From: Undaria pinnatifida
Taxonomy: Eukaryota > Sar > Phaeophyceae > Laminariales > Alariaceae
NCBI GenBank assembly: GCA_012845835.1
Contig: JABAKD010000023.1
Span: forward strand, 3,548,200 to 3,612,199
Length of the DNA stretch: 64,000 nt
Direction: 5' to 3'
The first letter of the stretch is position 1. Each line of letters opens with the position of its first letter. The translations under genes were made by a program, and so were the position numbers. The notes under the pieces were generated by a model, which was given only the letters and a program-made list of their open reading frames with translations, did no database searches and was not told the DNA's origin. Positions 1-10,611 of this stretch are shown piece after piece.

Positions 1-862
1 GCTACTGTCTCCCAATCGACCCACAATTCAGCAGCAGAGTTGACACCGGAGAAAAGCAGAGGCAGAAAACAAAATGAAGAGCAGAGCAAGCCACAAGGTA
101 GATACAAATCCACGATGTAAAACGCATCGCAATTGAAACACGCTCGGGGGTGTATTTAAGACGGAAAAGAAGGATTGTAGACAGAATATTATATATATTC
201 ACATCTAGGAAAGCTAGAACAGGGTATCACACCTACGGTTTTGTGTTTATATTTTACGTCAGAAACCATTTCAAACGAAAAGCACTACCTCTATCTGAGC
301 ACGAGTTCATTCGTGCTGCCATTGGAGCCCCTAGCCCTTGTCTCTATTGTTGGGATCTCATTGCAGTCTCCCGAGAACGTTCAACGATTTTCACCGAAGA
401 AACCATCATGACCATACCATAGACCCGGTGCTCGGCCGGGCGAAAGTCCTCCAAAGATCTCAGCCGCCGGTGACTCGCTCTGGTGCCAAACCTGTATCTC
501 CCGCGGGAGCTTATGTAGTATATGCCACAGCTCTGCTGCGTCATTGCTCTTCCTTACCCGCGTCCACGTGATGTACGTTCGAACGAGCATACATCGATCG
601 GTTTTAAATATTTGGGATTCAGTCCGCTGAACTTATCGTATACATGGGATTTTCTCGTCTCCACGGACTCGTTCTATCGAGGGGCGTCAATGCCGGGGGA
701 GCATGAGAGAGAGGAAGCTGGCAGTCTTGGTATCACTACCTCTCTGACGGTGCACATATGGGGAAGGCGCTCATATGGGGAAGGCGCTCAAGTGCTGGCT
801 GCGGCGGTCACCCTTGCCGCGAGGTGTTGAGGTAACTCGCTTCGTTTTCAAAAGTATATATA
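1..862. other. No gene recognised
   Basis: Short open frames occur on both strands but none has a recognisable domain or a convincing splice context. The only visible local structure is a tandem duplication of about 18 bp near 758-793 (two copies of a CATATGGGGAAGGCGCT-like unit). Confidence 0.5.
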
Positions 863-1013
863 TGGTTGTAAGGGGAATCGCCGACCTATATCCTTAATGA
901 GGGCACACAACTCGTAATGCGCGCGATCGGAGTATCACACACAGCTTGCAAAGATGAGTTTCGACGAAATCTTCGATCTCACAGCTGGAGTGTATTTTCA
1001 TTTTTTATAATAT
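863..1013 (-). repeat. Solo arm of a G-rich TIR element family
   Basis: This stretch is the reverse complement of the arms at 13247-13400 and 32225-32370, and is in the same orientation as the arm at 33137-33305. All share the blocks CGATCTCACAGCTGGAG, CACACACAGCTTGCAAAGAT and CGACCTATATCCTTA. No partner arm or G-rich interior is seen next to it, so it is a solo or truncated terminus of that element family. Confidence 0.7.
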
Positions 1014-3576
1014 ATGTATATATATAGGACGCACCGCCCGATGAAGAAGAAATTTTCTATGAGCGGTAACCGGTATATGCAGAAGCTGCCGTTGCTTCTT
1101 GTTGTTGCTGTTGCAATTTGTCCAACACCACACGAAAGCTGGGAGAGGGTTGGACCATGCAATGCCTGTGTGCAGCGGTCGGGGTTCGCGCGTCTCGGAT
1201 TGATGCCGCTCCGCGAGGTGTACTCTCGATCACACGATCGCTACACAGACCTGCAGCTGGGATTTAAAAAAAAATAGCAAATCGCGCATCGAAATGTACT
1301 GGCTATTTATTGTGCACAGCCGGCCACCCGTCGACGTATTTTTAAACAAGGTCCAGAAATATCTCAAATATTGAACAATTGGCAAACGCCAACCGGGGCC
1401 TTGGCATAATCATGAAAAAAAATATCGACTAGGTATATTACCGTGTGATGTTGTGCAAACTATCCTCGAAGGCCTCGTAAAACTACGCTGGTTGAGATTA
1501 GCCTCCACCACGTACGTGGTAAGCAGGTCCTCTTCACAGCCAACTCATGGGGTGGTCTGCTTGGAAGCGCTCGTGGAAAATCGAGCTGCTGTGTAGTACT
1601 TACCATGTACCTTGTACGTAGTAACGAGTCTAAGTTTCATTTTTAGGTTTTGGGGTGTTGAGGCCGTCTATTGTAACGCTGCCTGTGTAGCCGAGGATAA
1701 ACGTTTCTGTGTCGAAAAGCATGTCTACAGATCTCATAGACCCGAAACGGGTGCTTCTCCAGGGTAAATTTTGTATTGATTTTTTTACGGTCCCTACCCT
1801 AAAATGGAGGCCGGGTTTACCGAAAAAAAAATGAACCCGCACATGGCATCGAGATCGAGTTATCCATACGCCGTAGGAGGCAACAGGCGTTGTCATAAAG
1901 AAAATAAAAGCAAGATGCAGTATTCGCAGCAGTGCAAAACGCGAAACATGCACCAGACAGATCTACCCCATTCCAAACGAATAGTATTAACGGCGTACTT
2001 GTGGTGCAGCGGCTAAATTGCTCTACACAACGGCACACATCTCTGGCCCCGCTCCGAGCAGAGTGGCTCCAACAGTGATGGTAACGAGTACGTGACATTT
2101 TACCAACAGAGAACACACTCCACTGGTACCAAGAATAAGCACACCCACCGTCTGCGACATGCCGTTGTTGATGAACGAGATGGACGGCATGGAGAGGGAA
2201 GACAACGCTCAACCCGCGAAGCGCACGCGGCGTGGTAACCACGCCGCACGTGCACCGTACGCGATAAGCGTGCGATGAGATGATGCGGTGCGGCAAACCA
2301 GTACGTGTACCCGCATTCGAGCAAACGCCCTTGTGGAAAATTTCACTAGAACATTGTCCTACACAAAATGTGAGCATTTTTGGGGTCTGAGAAAAAATGG
2401 GGATCTCGATCCCGAGCACAGCCACCAAAATTTCCGGGGTCCTGGGGTACAAAAAGAAAAGCGAGCGAAGACACGGACACGCCTAAAGCCTTGACGTCTC
2501 GACTGTTTTCAACGGTCAAGTACGGAAATCGTGTTACATATTGAAATACGAGCTTTAATCAGCCCTGGACCGGTACTCCGAGTGGGGGATGCGTGGTTGG
2601 TGGGAATTGGGATGGGTGCGCCTCATGGGTTGCGGTGTCTCTGGTTGGTCTCTCCTCATGGCTTGCTGAATAGACTCGCAATATTTTATGCAATGTTTCC
2701 CTACATGGAATACTCAAATACAGACTTATCAGGGCTGCAGGGTAGCGCAAGGTAAAGCAGGGCAGTGTGTAGGGTAGCGAGATGAGGGGCGTCCTGCTTG
2801 TCCCATCATCGTCACCTACATCATCGCCCATCTATGATGGCCTTGACGTGAACGTCACATCAAAAACAACGTTGTTTCACCTCAACCTTGACACGGTTTC
2901 ATGCCGAATCTATAAAATATCCTTCTACGGAGGGAGGGCAGTCCATTACAGCCCCCACAATAAAAGAAAAGAAAATAATAAAACTTCGGGTTTTTTTTTT
3001 CCGGTTCTACGGGTAGAGTTGGATACTTCGATTCTTTTTCAAGACTTGGATACTTGCATTGCGTTCGGGGATAGGGTTGAGGTCAAGGTTAGCCGCTTAA
3101 GCAGTGCTTAAGTCCGTATGTAATCTCCATTTTCGTGACAATGTGGCGCGCTAAGGGCGGCGTGCGAATTTTTCCTTTACGGTTCCAAGGGAAAAAAAAA
3201 AGCCCCTTCATATCGGGTCGCATACGCGACGGCAGGGTGCCTTCAGTTGATCAATTCCCTTGTGTGTGGAAATTTGTGTCCGTCAACTTTCTTTTTGACG
3301 TCGTTTGGCCACCGCATTCAACGCACACGGTATCAAGGCCAGCCGCGAGGCGTGCTGTGCACCCACAAATAGTCATCTTACTCTTGTGGAAGGGCTTCGC
3401 CTAAAGTCGTTGACAGCTCGTTGTGGCAGTTGCGGCAACGTGTGGTGTCACAGGCTTCGCTGCGCTACGTATCGTACGAGTACAGCAGTACAAGGTTCCC
3501 CTTCGGGAGGTGGACACGTGCCTCCCGGGGGCGACGCAAGTCGAATGACTACAACTAACTGATGATGATGAAGTAT
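1014..3576. other. No gene recognised
   Basis: Open frames of up to about 210 codons exist on the minus strand (1817-2452), but the translation is rich in Cys, Ser and His with no domain, and codon choice shows no coding bias. I see no tandem array or splice-bounded exon here that I can support. Confidence 0.4.
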
Positions 3577-4224
3577 TTATGCAGAAGGTGTATATCGGAG
3601 GGATGCGTAGTGGAAAGAATGTGGATAATATAATAAGATAACACAGACTTTTGGAGGAGGAGGGTTGGGATATTGCTGAGGCTCGGTGTGATAAGTTGTT
3701 CGAAAGTCCACTCCGTATAACTGCGTGGCAGCAATTAATTCTACGTTTGTAGCATATGCGTAAGGCTGTGACATGAAGTGGAGATACTCTTCAACACTCG
3801 AATATGTAGTAGGTTGAGATCCAGCGACTTCCACAAGTTCTTGATTTGCTCCAGCTAAGATGCTGTCGTGGAAAGTGTTGAAACCTGATCCTGGGATAAC
3901 GGTGTACAAATTGGTTGTGATGTGGGCAATAATATGTGCACGGACGATGTGATGTAAAGCTGGGTTGTTGTGCACACGACGCGAGATACATCTTAATAAA
4001 CATGCACCATCACCAATCTCGGGAATAATGGACCATTGACCAGAATTGTTATTGTTGCCGCTGTTGTTGTCTTGATCATTTTCGCTGTCTGATGGGTTTG
4101 TACTGCTGTCGCTGCTGTTAGAGGAATCATTGGTGTCAATTTGTTGTTTGTTTTCTGTGTCCAGTATTTTTCCCCGCGTGCTTATACCGATGTTTGTTGC
4201 CGATATGGTCTGTTGTGTGCACAT
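3577..4224 (-). CDS. Standalone OTU-like cysteine protease (Helitron-associated type)
   Basis: This ORF encodes 215 residues starting with an ATG at 4224. Residues 30-63 are a low-complexity Ser/Asp/Asn linker. Residues 64-210 form an OTU (ovarian tumour) deubiquitinase-like domain. The catalytic Asp-Gly-x-Cys is seen as D72-G73-A74-C75 in the context EIGDGACLLRC, and the C-terminal catalytic His is H205 in SFHYASL. OTU enzymes cleave ubiquitin or related isopeptide bonds. The domain is colinear with the C-terminal OTU of the Helitron protein at 41907-47042 (EIGDGAC, a YSSVEEYL/YTSYDNYL-type block, HYASL/HYSSL) but clearly diverged from it. No Rep or helicase sequence flanks it, so it is either the remnant of a different Helitron or an OTU gene that now stands alone. 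The active-site residues are all present. Whether it is expressed is not known. Confidence 0.7.
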   Translation of the reverse strand: MCTQQTISATNIGISTRGKILDTENKQQIDTNDSSNSSDSSTNPSDSENDQDNNSGNNNNSGQWSIIPEIGDGACLLRCISRRVHNNPALHHIVRAHIIAHITTNLYTVIPGSGFNTFHDSILAGANQELVEVAGSQPTTYSSVEEYLHFMSQPYAYATNVELIAATQLYGVDFRTTYHTEPQQYPNPPPPKVCVILLYYPHSFHYASLRYTPSA

Positions 4225-4610
4225 CGTTACTTTTGCTTGGGTTGTGTTGCTACTTTATATCTCTTTATACAGGTTTCGCTACTGCTGTATGGTAACCACC
4301 GTGTCAATTGTGAGGGAGAACTCACAGTAATGACATAGTTCACGTCGTTGCAGCGGGTACATATACACCGCGCCCGCGTCTAGCAGTGCGGGAAAATTCT
4401 CTCGCAAATACATTTTGATGCCACCCCGATGTACGTGCGAGGACTAAAGTTCCACCGTGTGTGTAGTAGACGTATTTAAGCCTGACGATATGCCTACATT
4501 TTAGGCTCTAAACCAAATTAAGCCCTATCGTGTTTTAAATGTCTACAAAATAGGTCTATTTTATCGACCTAACGACCACGGCAGACCACGGTGAGATGTG
4601 GATTTTCCCA

Positions 4611-4650
4611 AAATATGCACTTGGGCACATTTTGGCCCAAGTGCATATTT
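4611..4650. repeat. Perfect 16-bp inverted repeat (hairpin)
   Basis: 4611-4626 and 4635-4650 are exact reverse complements (AAATATGCACTTGGGC) around an 8-base loop. No T run follows and there is no adjacent gene, so a terminator or transposon-end role is not shown. Confidence 0.85.
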
Positions 4651-7170
4651 GAAGCAATTTTCCGAGTATTTACCAGCAAACAACAGCATTTCAGACGACA
4701 AAAGCTCGAGGAAACATCAGACGGATGCCTACATTTCGAGGGTGGAAATTGAACCGGGTTGAGGGCCAGTCCTGCTGTGCTGCTGTACTGACTGCCACAC
4801 TGAGGCACACCGAAGGCGGCAGACGCCTGCGAGGTATCCTACATATGAAGCGAGTATGGAGTACGAAGCACTCAATGTTTTTGCCAGGCACCAGTTATTT
4901 GTTTTGGCCGTTTGTTCAAGCTCGCACAGCATGGGCAGGGGAGGGTCTTTCTCGAAGTTTCCACCCACTCATGTGCTGACTCATGACATAAATCCTCGTC
5001 TTGCCATCTGCGTCTGGAGTAGTGCAGAAATATCATAGTCTATTTTCAAGTAGTTTGATCTTTCCTCGGCTTTTCTTTTTATGCGTACTGAAAGAGACCA
5101 CTATTTCGAGTTTTAGACATATGGTGTTTTTTTTATGCGTTTAAGGTCGAAATATCGAATGGCCTAGCTCTTCCAGTTGGAAGTACTTAAGACCTAACCT
5201 CGAGGCTTAAATACGTCTAGTGTGTGGTTGCCCGGGGACAGAAGTGTCTCATACCCCGCAAAATAGAGCCAGTCTCGGCGGCTTTCCGCGGCCATAGCTC
5301 GCGCCACGGACGTCCCATGAGCCCGGCACACGGCTGATAATATACCGACGGGTAGTCTGATCGCATTGCAGAAGAAAGCACACCAAAAAACTCTGCGCCG
5401 GCGGAGAAAAAGGGACGGACTAGGCAAAAAAATCAAAATGGTACATATGCATATGTGTTATACTTGACACTTGAAAAAACAACAAATTTCGGGCGTTTTC
5501 CTTTTGAAATTGGGTTTGAACGAGCAAGCCCATTGGCCCACGTTTTTGCCTGCCCATACTACCGTTTAGCCGTTGACCCTCAGACCTGCTCCGAATGATA
5601 TTGTCAAGCCCACCGTACGAGTGGGTGGCGAAGTAGTTCTGCTGTACATACTCGTACCGTACGTCGTAGTGGTGACAGGTGACAAGGAGCACCTACCTCC
5701 GATGCTGGTTGCGTTCGAGTGACCGGAGATGCACATTGTCGGGCCTTCAAGAACCGAACCGAACAACAAGGGAACTATGCTGCTGCTGTATAAGTAGCAA
5801 TTTTCAGCAGGTTGATGGACGAGACACACGAAGGGGCACGGAGACGGCTGTGGGTTTGCGTGCTGTGCTGCTGTTACTTCCGTTGGGACACCTTCTGCTT
5901 CTTCTACTACTACTGCTGGCGCTAATGGTGGGCCTATTACCAGTACAGAACCACCAGTCGTATGAAAGTACCGAGTTTATATATTTCTGTGAAAACAAAA
6001 CGAAATGATCGAAAGGCGTAGATGCTCGTTCGTGTTGGTGTATTCAGAGCGCATGTACTACATGACCAGGTATGACACGTACTGTTAGCTCCATTGCGTG
6101 TCGCCACGTGTGTTTTTCGTGTTCACTCAGCATCGCAGATGGAACTACTGCAGGTATAGACGCCGCGCCTCAGCTTCACCAACTACAAGTACTGGAAGCA
6201 CACGTGGGCCAAGCCAACTTCACGTATGTATATTCTTAATCCTAGATAAGAAGAAAAGAACCGCGGTCATGGCGACCAGGCTGTCCGGCAAGAGCGGATA
6301 CACGAGGGCAAGGTGGAAATGCATAAAGCGCGTCCTCTGAGGCAATGGAAACGAAACCTCGTGGTATACAATGCTGCTGCTGTCTACCTAGCCCTATGGT
6401 TACTGACGTTCCCATGATGGGCCTCACCTGTCAGCTGAGGTATACCACAGGAAAGAGCGGTCGATGTACCTGATGGATGCAATGCCGATCGTGATGCTTT
6501 GGCACGACAACAAGAAGAAAAGGCGGTGGGACCTCGAGTGGAGACCTTGAGTACCAGATGCACCGCGAAGGAAAGAGCTTGTTAGATGGAGCAGAGGGCT
6601 CTGTGTGTTGACCCAAAATTGAGTATTATGCAATCCATCCCCTACCTCCCCTGTTTAATCCGCCTGTAGATGGTACACGAAAACCACACATCACACGACA
6701 ATGACGTAGTCGAGCAATAACTTAAAGCGGCGCCCGGGAATCTGCCAACATTGGCAGGAAGGAAAAGCCTGCCAACACCAAAAACGCCTGTGTACCTACT
6801 CTACAGAACCAGATTTAAATTTGAAAAGACCACGAAGTAAGTGCACCTGCCCGCACACTCTGCCCGCAAAGCTAACACACGTAGCAGCACGTAGCAGCAC
6901 GTAGCGGCGGACGCGCAGTGGTTAACCCCAAGGTGTCTACGGGGCTGTGAACCGCCAGCAGTATGGAGGTTGCTGCAAGTGCTGCTGCCAGTCTTGCGAG
7001 CTCGGCTTTTCCTTGCCGCCTTGCGAGACGGACGAAAGTGGTGCACCGGTGACCTCCTCGCTAGGCACGGCGTGGAGTGCGGGTCTCGGATGAAAGACAG
7101 ACCCCACGACCTTGCTAGGCTTGACGTGGAGTAACGAGGAGCCTATGGTGGTAGATGACCAGGCAGCTCC
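4651..7170. other. No gene recognised
   Basis: Several overlapping short frames are present on both strands around 5.2-6.6 kb. None has a recognisable domain. I see no repeat family shared with the rest of the window. Confidence 0.35.
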
Positions 7171-7467
7171 TTACAACGACAACTCAGCAGCAAAACGGTT
7201 GCAGATTCCCCGGCGCCACTTGTCAGAGGGGAACTTAAAGCAAACCGGGTGGAATACCTGGTACAGAACGTAAAGGAATAGGCCCCCTTCAACGAACCCA
7301 TGCTCTGTACAAGCACCGCTCTGGTGCTGGTACCATATGCTACGTAAAATCCCATCTAACTCAGGTTTGGCGGACTTGCTCAGTCTAGACCACCAATATT
7401 TCAGGCATACTTTCCACATCTCCCTTTTCGGATCGGTAGACCTGCTTGGAAGAGAGGTGAGGCTCAT
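7171..7467 (-). CDS. Unrecognised ORF, 98 aa
   Basis: This minus-strand frame runs from 7467 to a TAA at 7171. It has a protein-like composition, including a run of aromatic and basic residues (WKVCLKYWWSRL) and a segment FVEGGLFLYVLYQVFHPVC. I do not recognise a family. A possible splice acceptor (CTTCCAAGCAG) lies just inside its 5' end, so it may be a terminal exon. It follows the 7609-8004 ORF on the same strand and could belong to the same unit. Confidence 0.25.
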   Translation of the reverse strand: MSLTSLPSRSTDPKREMWKVCLKYWWSRLSKSAKPELDGILRSIWYQHQSGACTEHGFVEGGLFLYVLYQVFHPVCFKFPSDKWRRGICNRFAAELSL

Positions 7468-7608
7468 CGTGGGGGGCGTGTTCCTTCAACATAGTGTTAC
7501 ACTCGCTGAGACAGCAGTAGCAGAAGAGTGTAAGGCTTAGCCCATGCCTCTTTTCCTTAAGCCAGAAAGTCAATCAGTTATCATCTGCACCTATACGTCG
7601 AACCACGA

Positions 7609-8004
7609 TCAACAGCCGTGACGACGTAGTAGTTGTTGATCGCTTCCAGCGTTTTTTATCCCCTTTACAACTGGAAACCCGTTTTTAGGGACAAAATTAC
7701 TTGGATTTAGTATAGGGAGGGGTTCGGGGGCTCTAAAGGGGTTAATGTGACCTGCAGATACATTGCCGAAGGTTCGGTATACCTCCTTGTTGTGAAACAC
7801 TGAGTAATGCCAGCCGTTTTCTGGCGCCTTGATTTGCATGGTATTATTACCGAGCGTGTACGCAGGACTAAGCAGGGTGAGCTGGTACCCCTGTGGCCGC
7901 CACGTCTTCCTTTCTGTCGCAGGACTTTGCATCCCAGAAGCAGTATGGCGGTGTCCGAGGTCGAAAGCCGAGAGCGAATAGCGCACTGTTAACGGGCAAA
8001 ACAT
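7609..8004 (-). CDS. Unrecognised ORF, about 131 aa
   Basis: The frame is open from 8031 and the first ATG is at 8004; the stop is a TGA at 7609. The translation has a balanced composition without low complexity (segments NNTMQIKAPENGWHYSVF and LPILNPSNFVPKNGFPVV). I recognise no domain. The ORF lies 141 bp upstream of another minus-strand ORF (7171-7467). It may be a captured or viral-like gene, or part of a transposon, but the sequence does not decide this. Confidence 0.3.
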   Translation of the reverse strand: MFCPLTVRYSLSAFDLGHRHTASGMQSPATERKTWRPQGYQLTLLSPAYTLGNNTMQIKAPENGWHYSVFHNKEVYRTFGNVSAGHINPFRAPEPLPILNPSNFVPKNGFPVVKGIKNAGSDQQLLRRHGC

Positions 8005-8031
8005 GTACCCATAAAAAGAATAGTAGACCAC

Positions 8032-9015
8032 CTAGAACACTAGAACAAGTACCACGGGTACGATCGATTTTGTTTTCGGATACAGCCGGGTACTTTAACG
8101 CCCGCGCAGCAGTAGTGGCAGCTGCACAAGGGGCGGGTTCCGAGGTAAAGCCGGATATTTTTTACGAGATTTTCAGAACGCGGCAACCACGAGGATTTGA
8201 GCTCTGAAAAATCGCACAAACTTCCGCTAGGTTATGGGGATTACGAAAATATAATTCTTTTTTTATTTGGCCGTCGTGATGGTAAGTTACTCGCGAATAA
8301 TTGGCTAAAATTGAGGTAAAATAGCATCCGCGGGCCCCCCAAGAAATTTCAAACGCCTCCGAATCTTATAAAATTTCAGGTTGTGGTAATTTTGGGGTGT
8401 AGATCACGAATCCGTCGATAGATTTTTGATCGGGATCGATTTGACCTTGATACAGCTGCGCACAGATACGTGCAAAAAGAGGGCATAACCTGGGATTTAC
8501 TAGGGATTAGACTGAAAAACTCCCACCCGTGGAAAACGATCCACACGTTGATTAGAGCTCTGTAAAACTTCGATTTGAGGTGATTTTAGGGTGGGGAACA
8601 CGAAGATATCAGTGGATTGTCCTAGTTATGCTTTTGGGATCGACTTACGGCTGCCCAAAAGCTGACCTTAGTTGAGCAATTTCAAATTTCCTGGGATTTT
8701 TTATTCTCGGTTCCGGGCTCGAGTTTTTGTCTGAACAACTTTCTGAGTGGCTCTACCCCCCCTAATTCGACCAAGCGGAAGCGATTGCCGCCAAGTCCGA
8801 GAAAAAAAAAGTTCGGCAATGCGGAGAAAAAAAAAAAAAATCCGAAGGGGAACTTTTTTTTTTTGGGACATTTTTTTAAACGTCGTATTTGGCCGTTTAA
8901 AAGCGAACCACGAAGTCGATTTTTTTTTTTTTCCTTATTCCAAGCTCGGAAGAGCAGTCAGGCTTTAGGTCGGAACCCGCCGAGGGTGCAACAGCGGCAG
9001 CACAGCCTGTACGAA
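8032..9015. other. No gene; homopolymer-rich stretch
   Basis: 8800-8935 contains several A runs and T runs of 9-13 bases. The stretch 8210-8700 is AT-rich with a repeated TTTTGGGR-type texture. No coding region is supported. Confidence 0.4.
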
Positions 9016-9576
9016 TTAACAACAGACGCGGCATAAACAGCGTTTTTCACATGTGATGAGCATATGTGCAGCTGCAGTATGTTCATCTTGACCAGCAGCA
9101 CGTATTTTATGTTTTTTGTGGTACTGGTTAAGGGTCGCGTCCACTTCTCTGGCACGTATAGGGTTTATTCGATGGGGCCGTGAAGTGACCGGAGCGCTGC
9201 CGTCCGGAACGGAGATTTCAACGGACATTAGGGAGCATGACCCTAAATCCGTCTTCGAGGTGAAGAACACGTCAGAAAAGTCGCAGAGCACATCCCCCAG
9301 TTGCTCTATGGTCGGGGGGTCCCAACCAGGGTCGTGTAAGTCGAACACGATCTCCCACAGGTGCGGTGGGAGTCGGGTCCAGACGCGTAGAAATGCAGCA
9401 CGTTGGGCTGGGTTCAAACGTTCCATTAGCGTCGGCGAGGGCGGCGGTACAGGGTGTGCTATCCCCTCCGCGTCCGTCGAGCTCGCGACCGCAGAGACCT
9501 GGCTGTCCGAAGTCTGACCAGGGTGGGGACCCGCAGCCTTGGTGGCGTGTTGCAAGGCACCCAGCGGGAGGCGCAA
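9016..9576 (-). pseudogene. Ty3/gypsy polyprotein fragment: N-terminal part of reverse transcriptase
   Basis: This 186-codon minus-strand frame contains the block that precedes the catalytic core of Ty3/gypsy reverse transcriptases: FSDVFFTSKTDLGS, then a PDGSAPVTSRPHRINP-like segment, then REVDATLNQYHKKHKI. This matches the family pattern of F-x-DVF, SKTDLG, PxRPxRxNP and EVDxxLxxY. Similarity ends near 9100, before the YxDD catalytic region, so the enzyme is truncated. The fragment lies head to head with the integrase C-terminus at 9600-10611, with the junction near 9580-9600. The order and strand are impossible for one intact element, so this is a rearranged relic. Confidence 0.75.
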
Positions 9577-9599
9577 AAGTGGGGCGTCGGCGACCCGAC

Positions 9600-10611
9600 A
9601 ATGTCACCTAACTTCACTGTGGGTGGTTGGGCATGGGTATACAATTCTTCCTCTTCCATCCTACAGGGTGTGAAGGCGATCACCGACCCCAAGGTACTCA
9701 AGGCCAAACTCGCGTTTACCTGGACGGGCCCGTACAAGGTCCTGGCCGTCGGTCCCTGCTCCGCCGCCCAGACCCCGGAAGGCTCGCCGCTCGGGAGCAA
9801 CCTCCTCTTTTTTTATCTCCCTTCTGACCTGCCTGTTTCGGACGCTCGTCGGTGTGTGGCCATCGAGCGCTGCAAACCCTGTGCCAACCCCCACGACAGC
9901 GGGGACATGCCTTACTTTCTACCGGCGGGGCTGATACATTACGTGCTCAACAATTTTTCCAAGAAATCCTCGCCGTACCACGTCACTCAAGACGACGTTT
10001 CGACTTCCCTCCAACGGCTGGAGTTTGAGCAGTTCACTGGTCATCAGTCGGTACGGGGGCGAGGTAGCGTCATCGCGGTGCTATACAAGGCGCGTCGGGC
10101 GGGACTCTCCGAACCTTCCTGGGAGCGGAAAATGGACCTCCACCTCTCCCACTCCTACATGTTGCGTTATTGGGCCGGAACCCCGGACCAGCAACATTAA
10201 ACCAACCGCCTCTACCGCCGAATGCGGATCGGGGTGGCACAGTGTGAGCTCTACCGCAACAAAGGGTATAGTTTCCTAGCGCCGGGCTACGCTTGTGTTC
10301 CCCGCGCCGATTGGCTCCGCCGCTACCACGACACTGTACTCCCTAAGGGAGCCCACTTCTGGTACAAGGGAGGCTATGGGTTATGGTGGCTTGAAAAAAT
10401 CAGCGCGAGCACTACCGAGGACGAGGCATACCTGGTCCGCTTTCTGGACGACCCGGGACCGATTGAACTTCCTCTTCCCCCGGCGCGCTTCACGACTTCG
10501 ACGGGAACCGTACGAGGCATTTGCTGCTTGCAAGTTCACATCGCCAGTGCGTTTCCTCGGGGAATCCAACGTGACGTAGATGAATCTCGAGACGCGGTTG
10601 TGACCAGTTGA
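9600..10611 (+). pseudogene. Ty3/gypsy integrase C-terminus with chromodomain-like region
   Basis: The frame encodes the C-terminal part of a Ty3/gypsy integrase. A GPYKV motif lies near 9727, in the segment LAFTWTGPYKVLAVG. A long middle region follows (PYHVTQDDVSTSLQRLE, HQSVRGRGSVIAVLY), then a chromodomain-like tail (LSHSYMLRYWAG). An in-frame TAA at 10198-10200 interrupts it. The same frame continues without shift through GAHFWYKGGYGLWWL and YLVRFLDDPGPI to the TGA at 10611. The element lacks gag, protease, RT and RNase H on this strand. It is therefore a 5'-truncated copy with at least one nonsense mutation. The sequence just after 10611 may include its 3' untranslated region and LTR, but I cannot define LTR borders. 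Confidence 0.75.

Noticed and set aside
1817-2452. 211-codon minus-strand ORF
   Set aside because: No domain, Cys/Ser/His-rich composition without pattern and no coding codon bias; likely chance.
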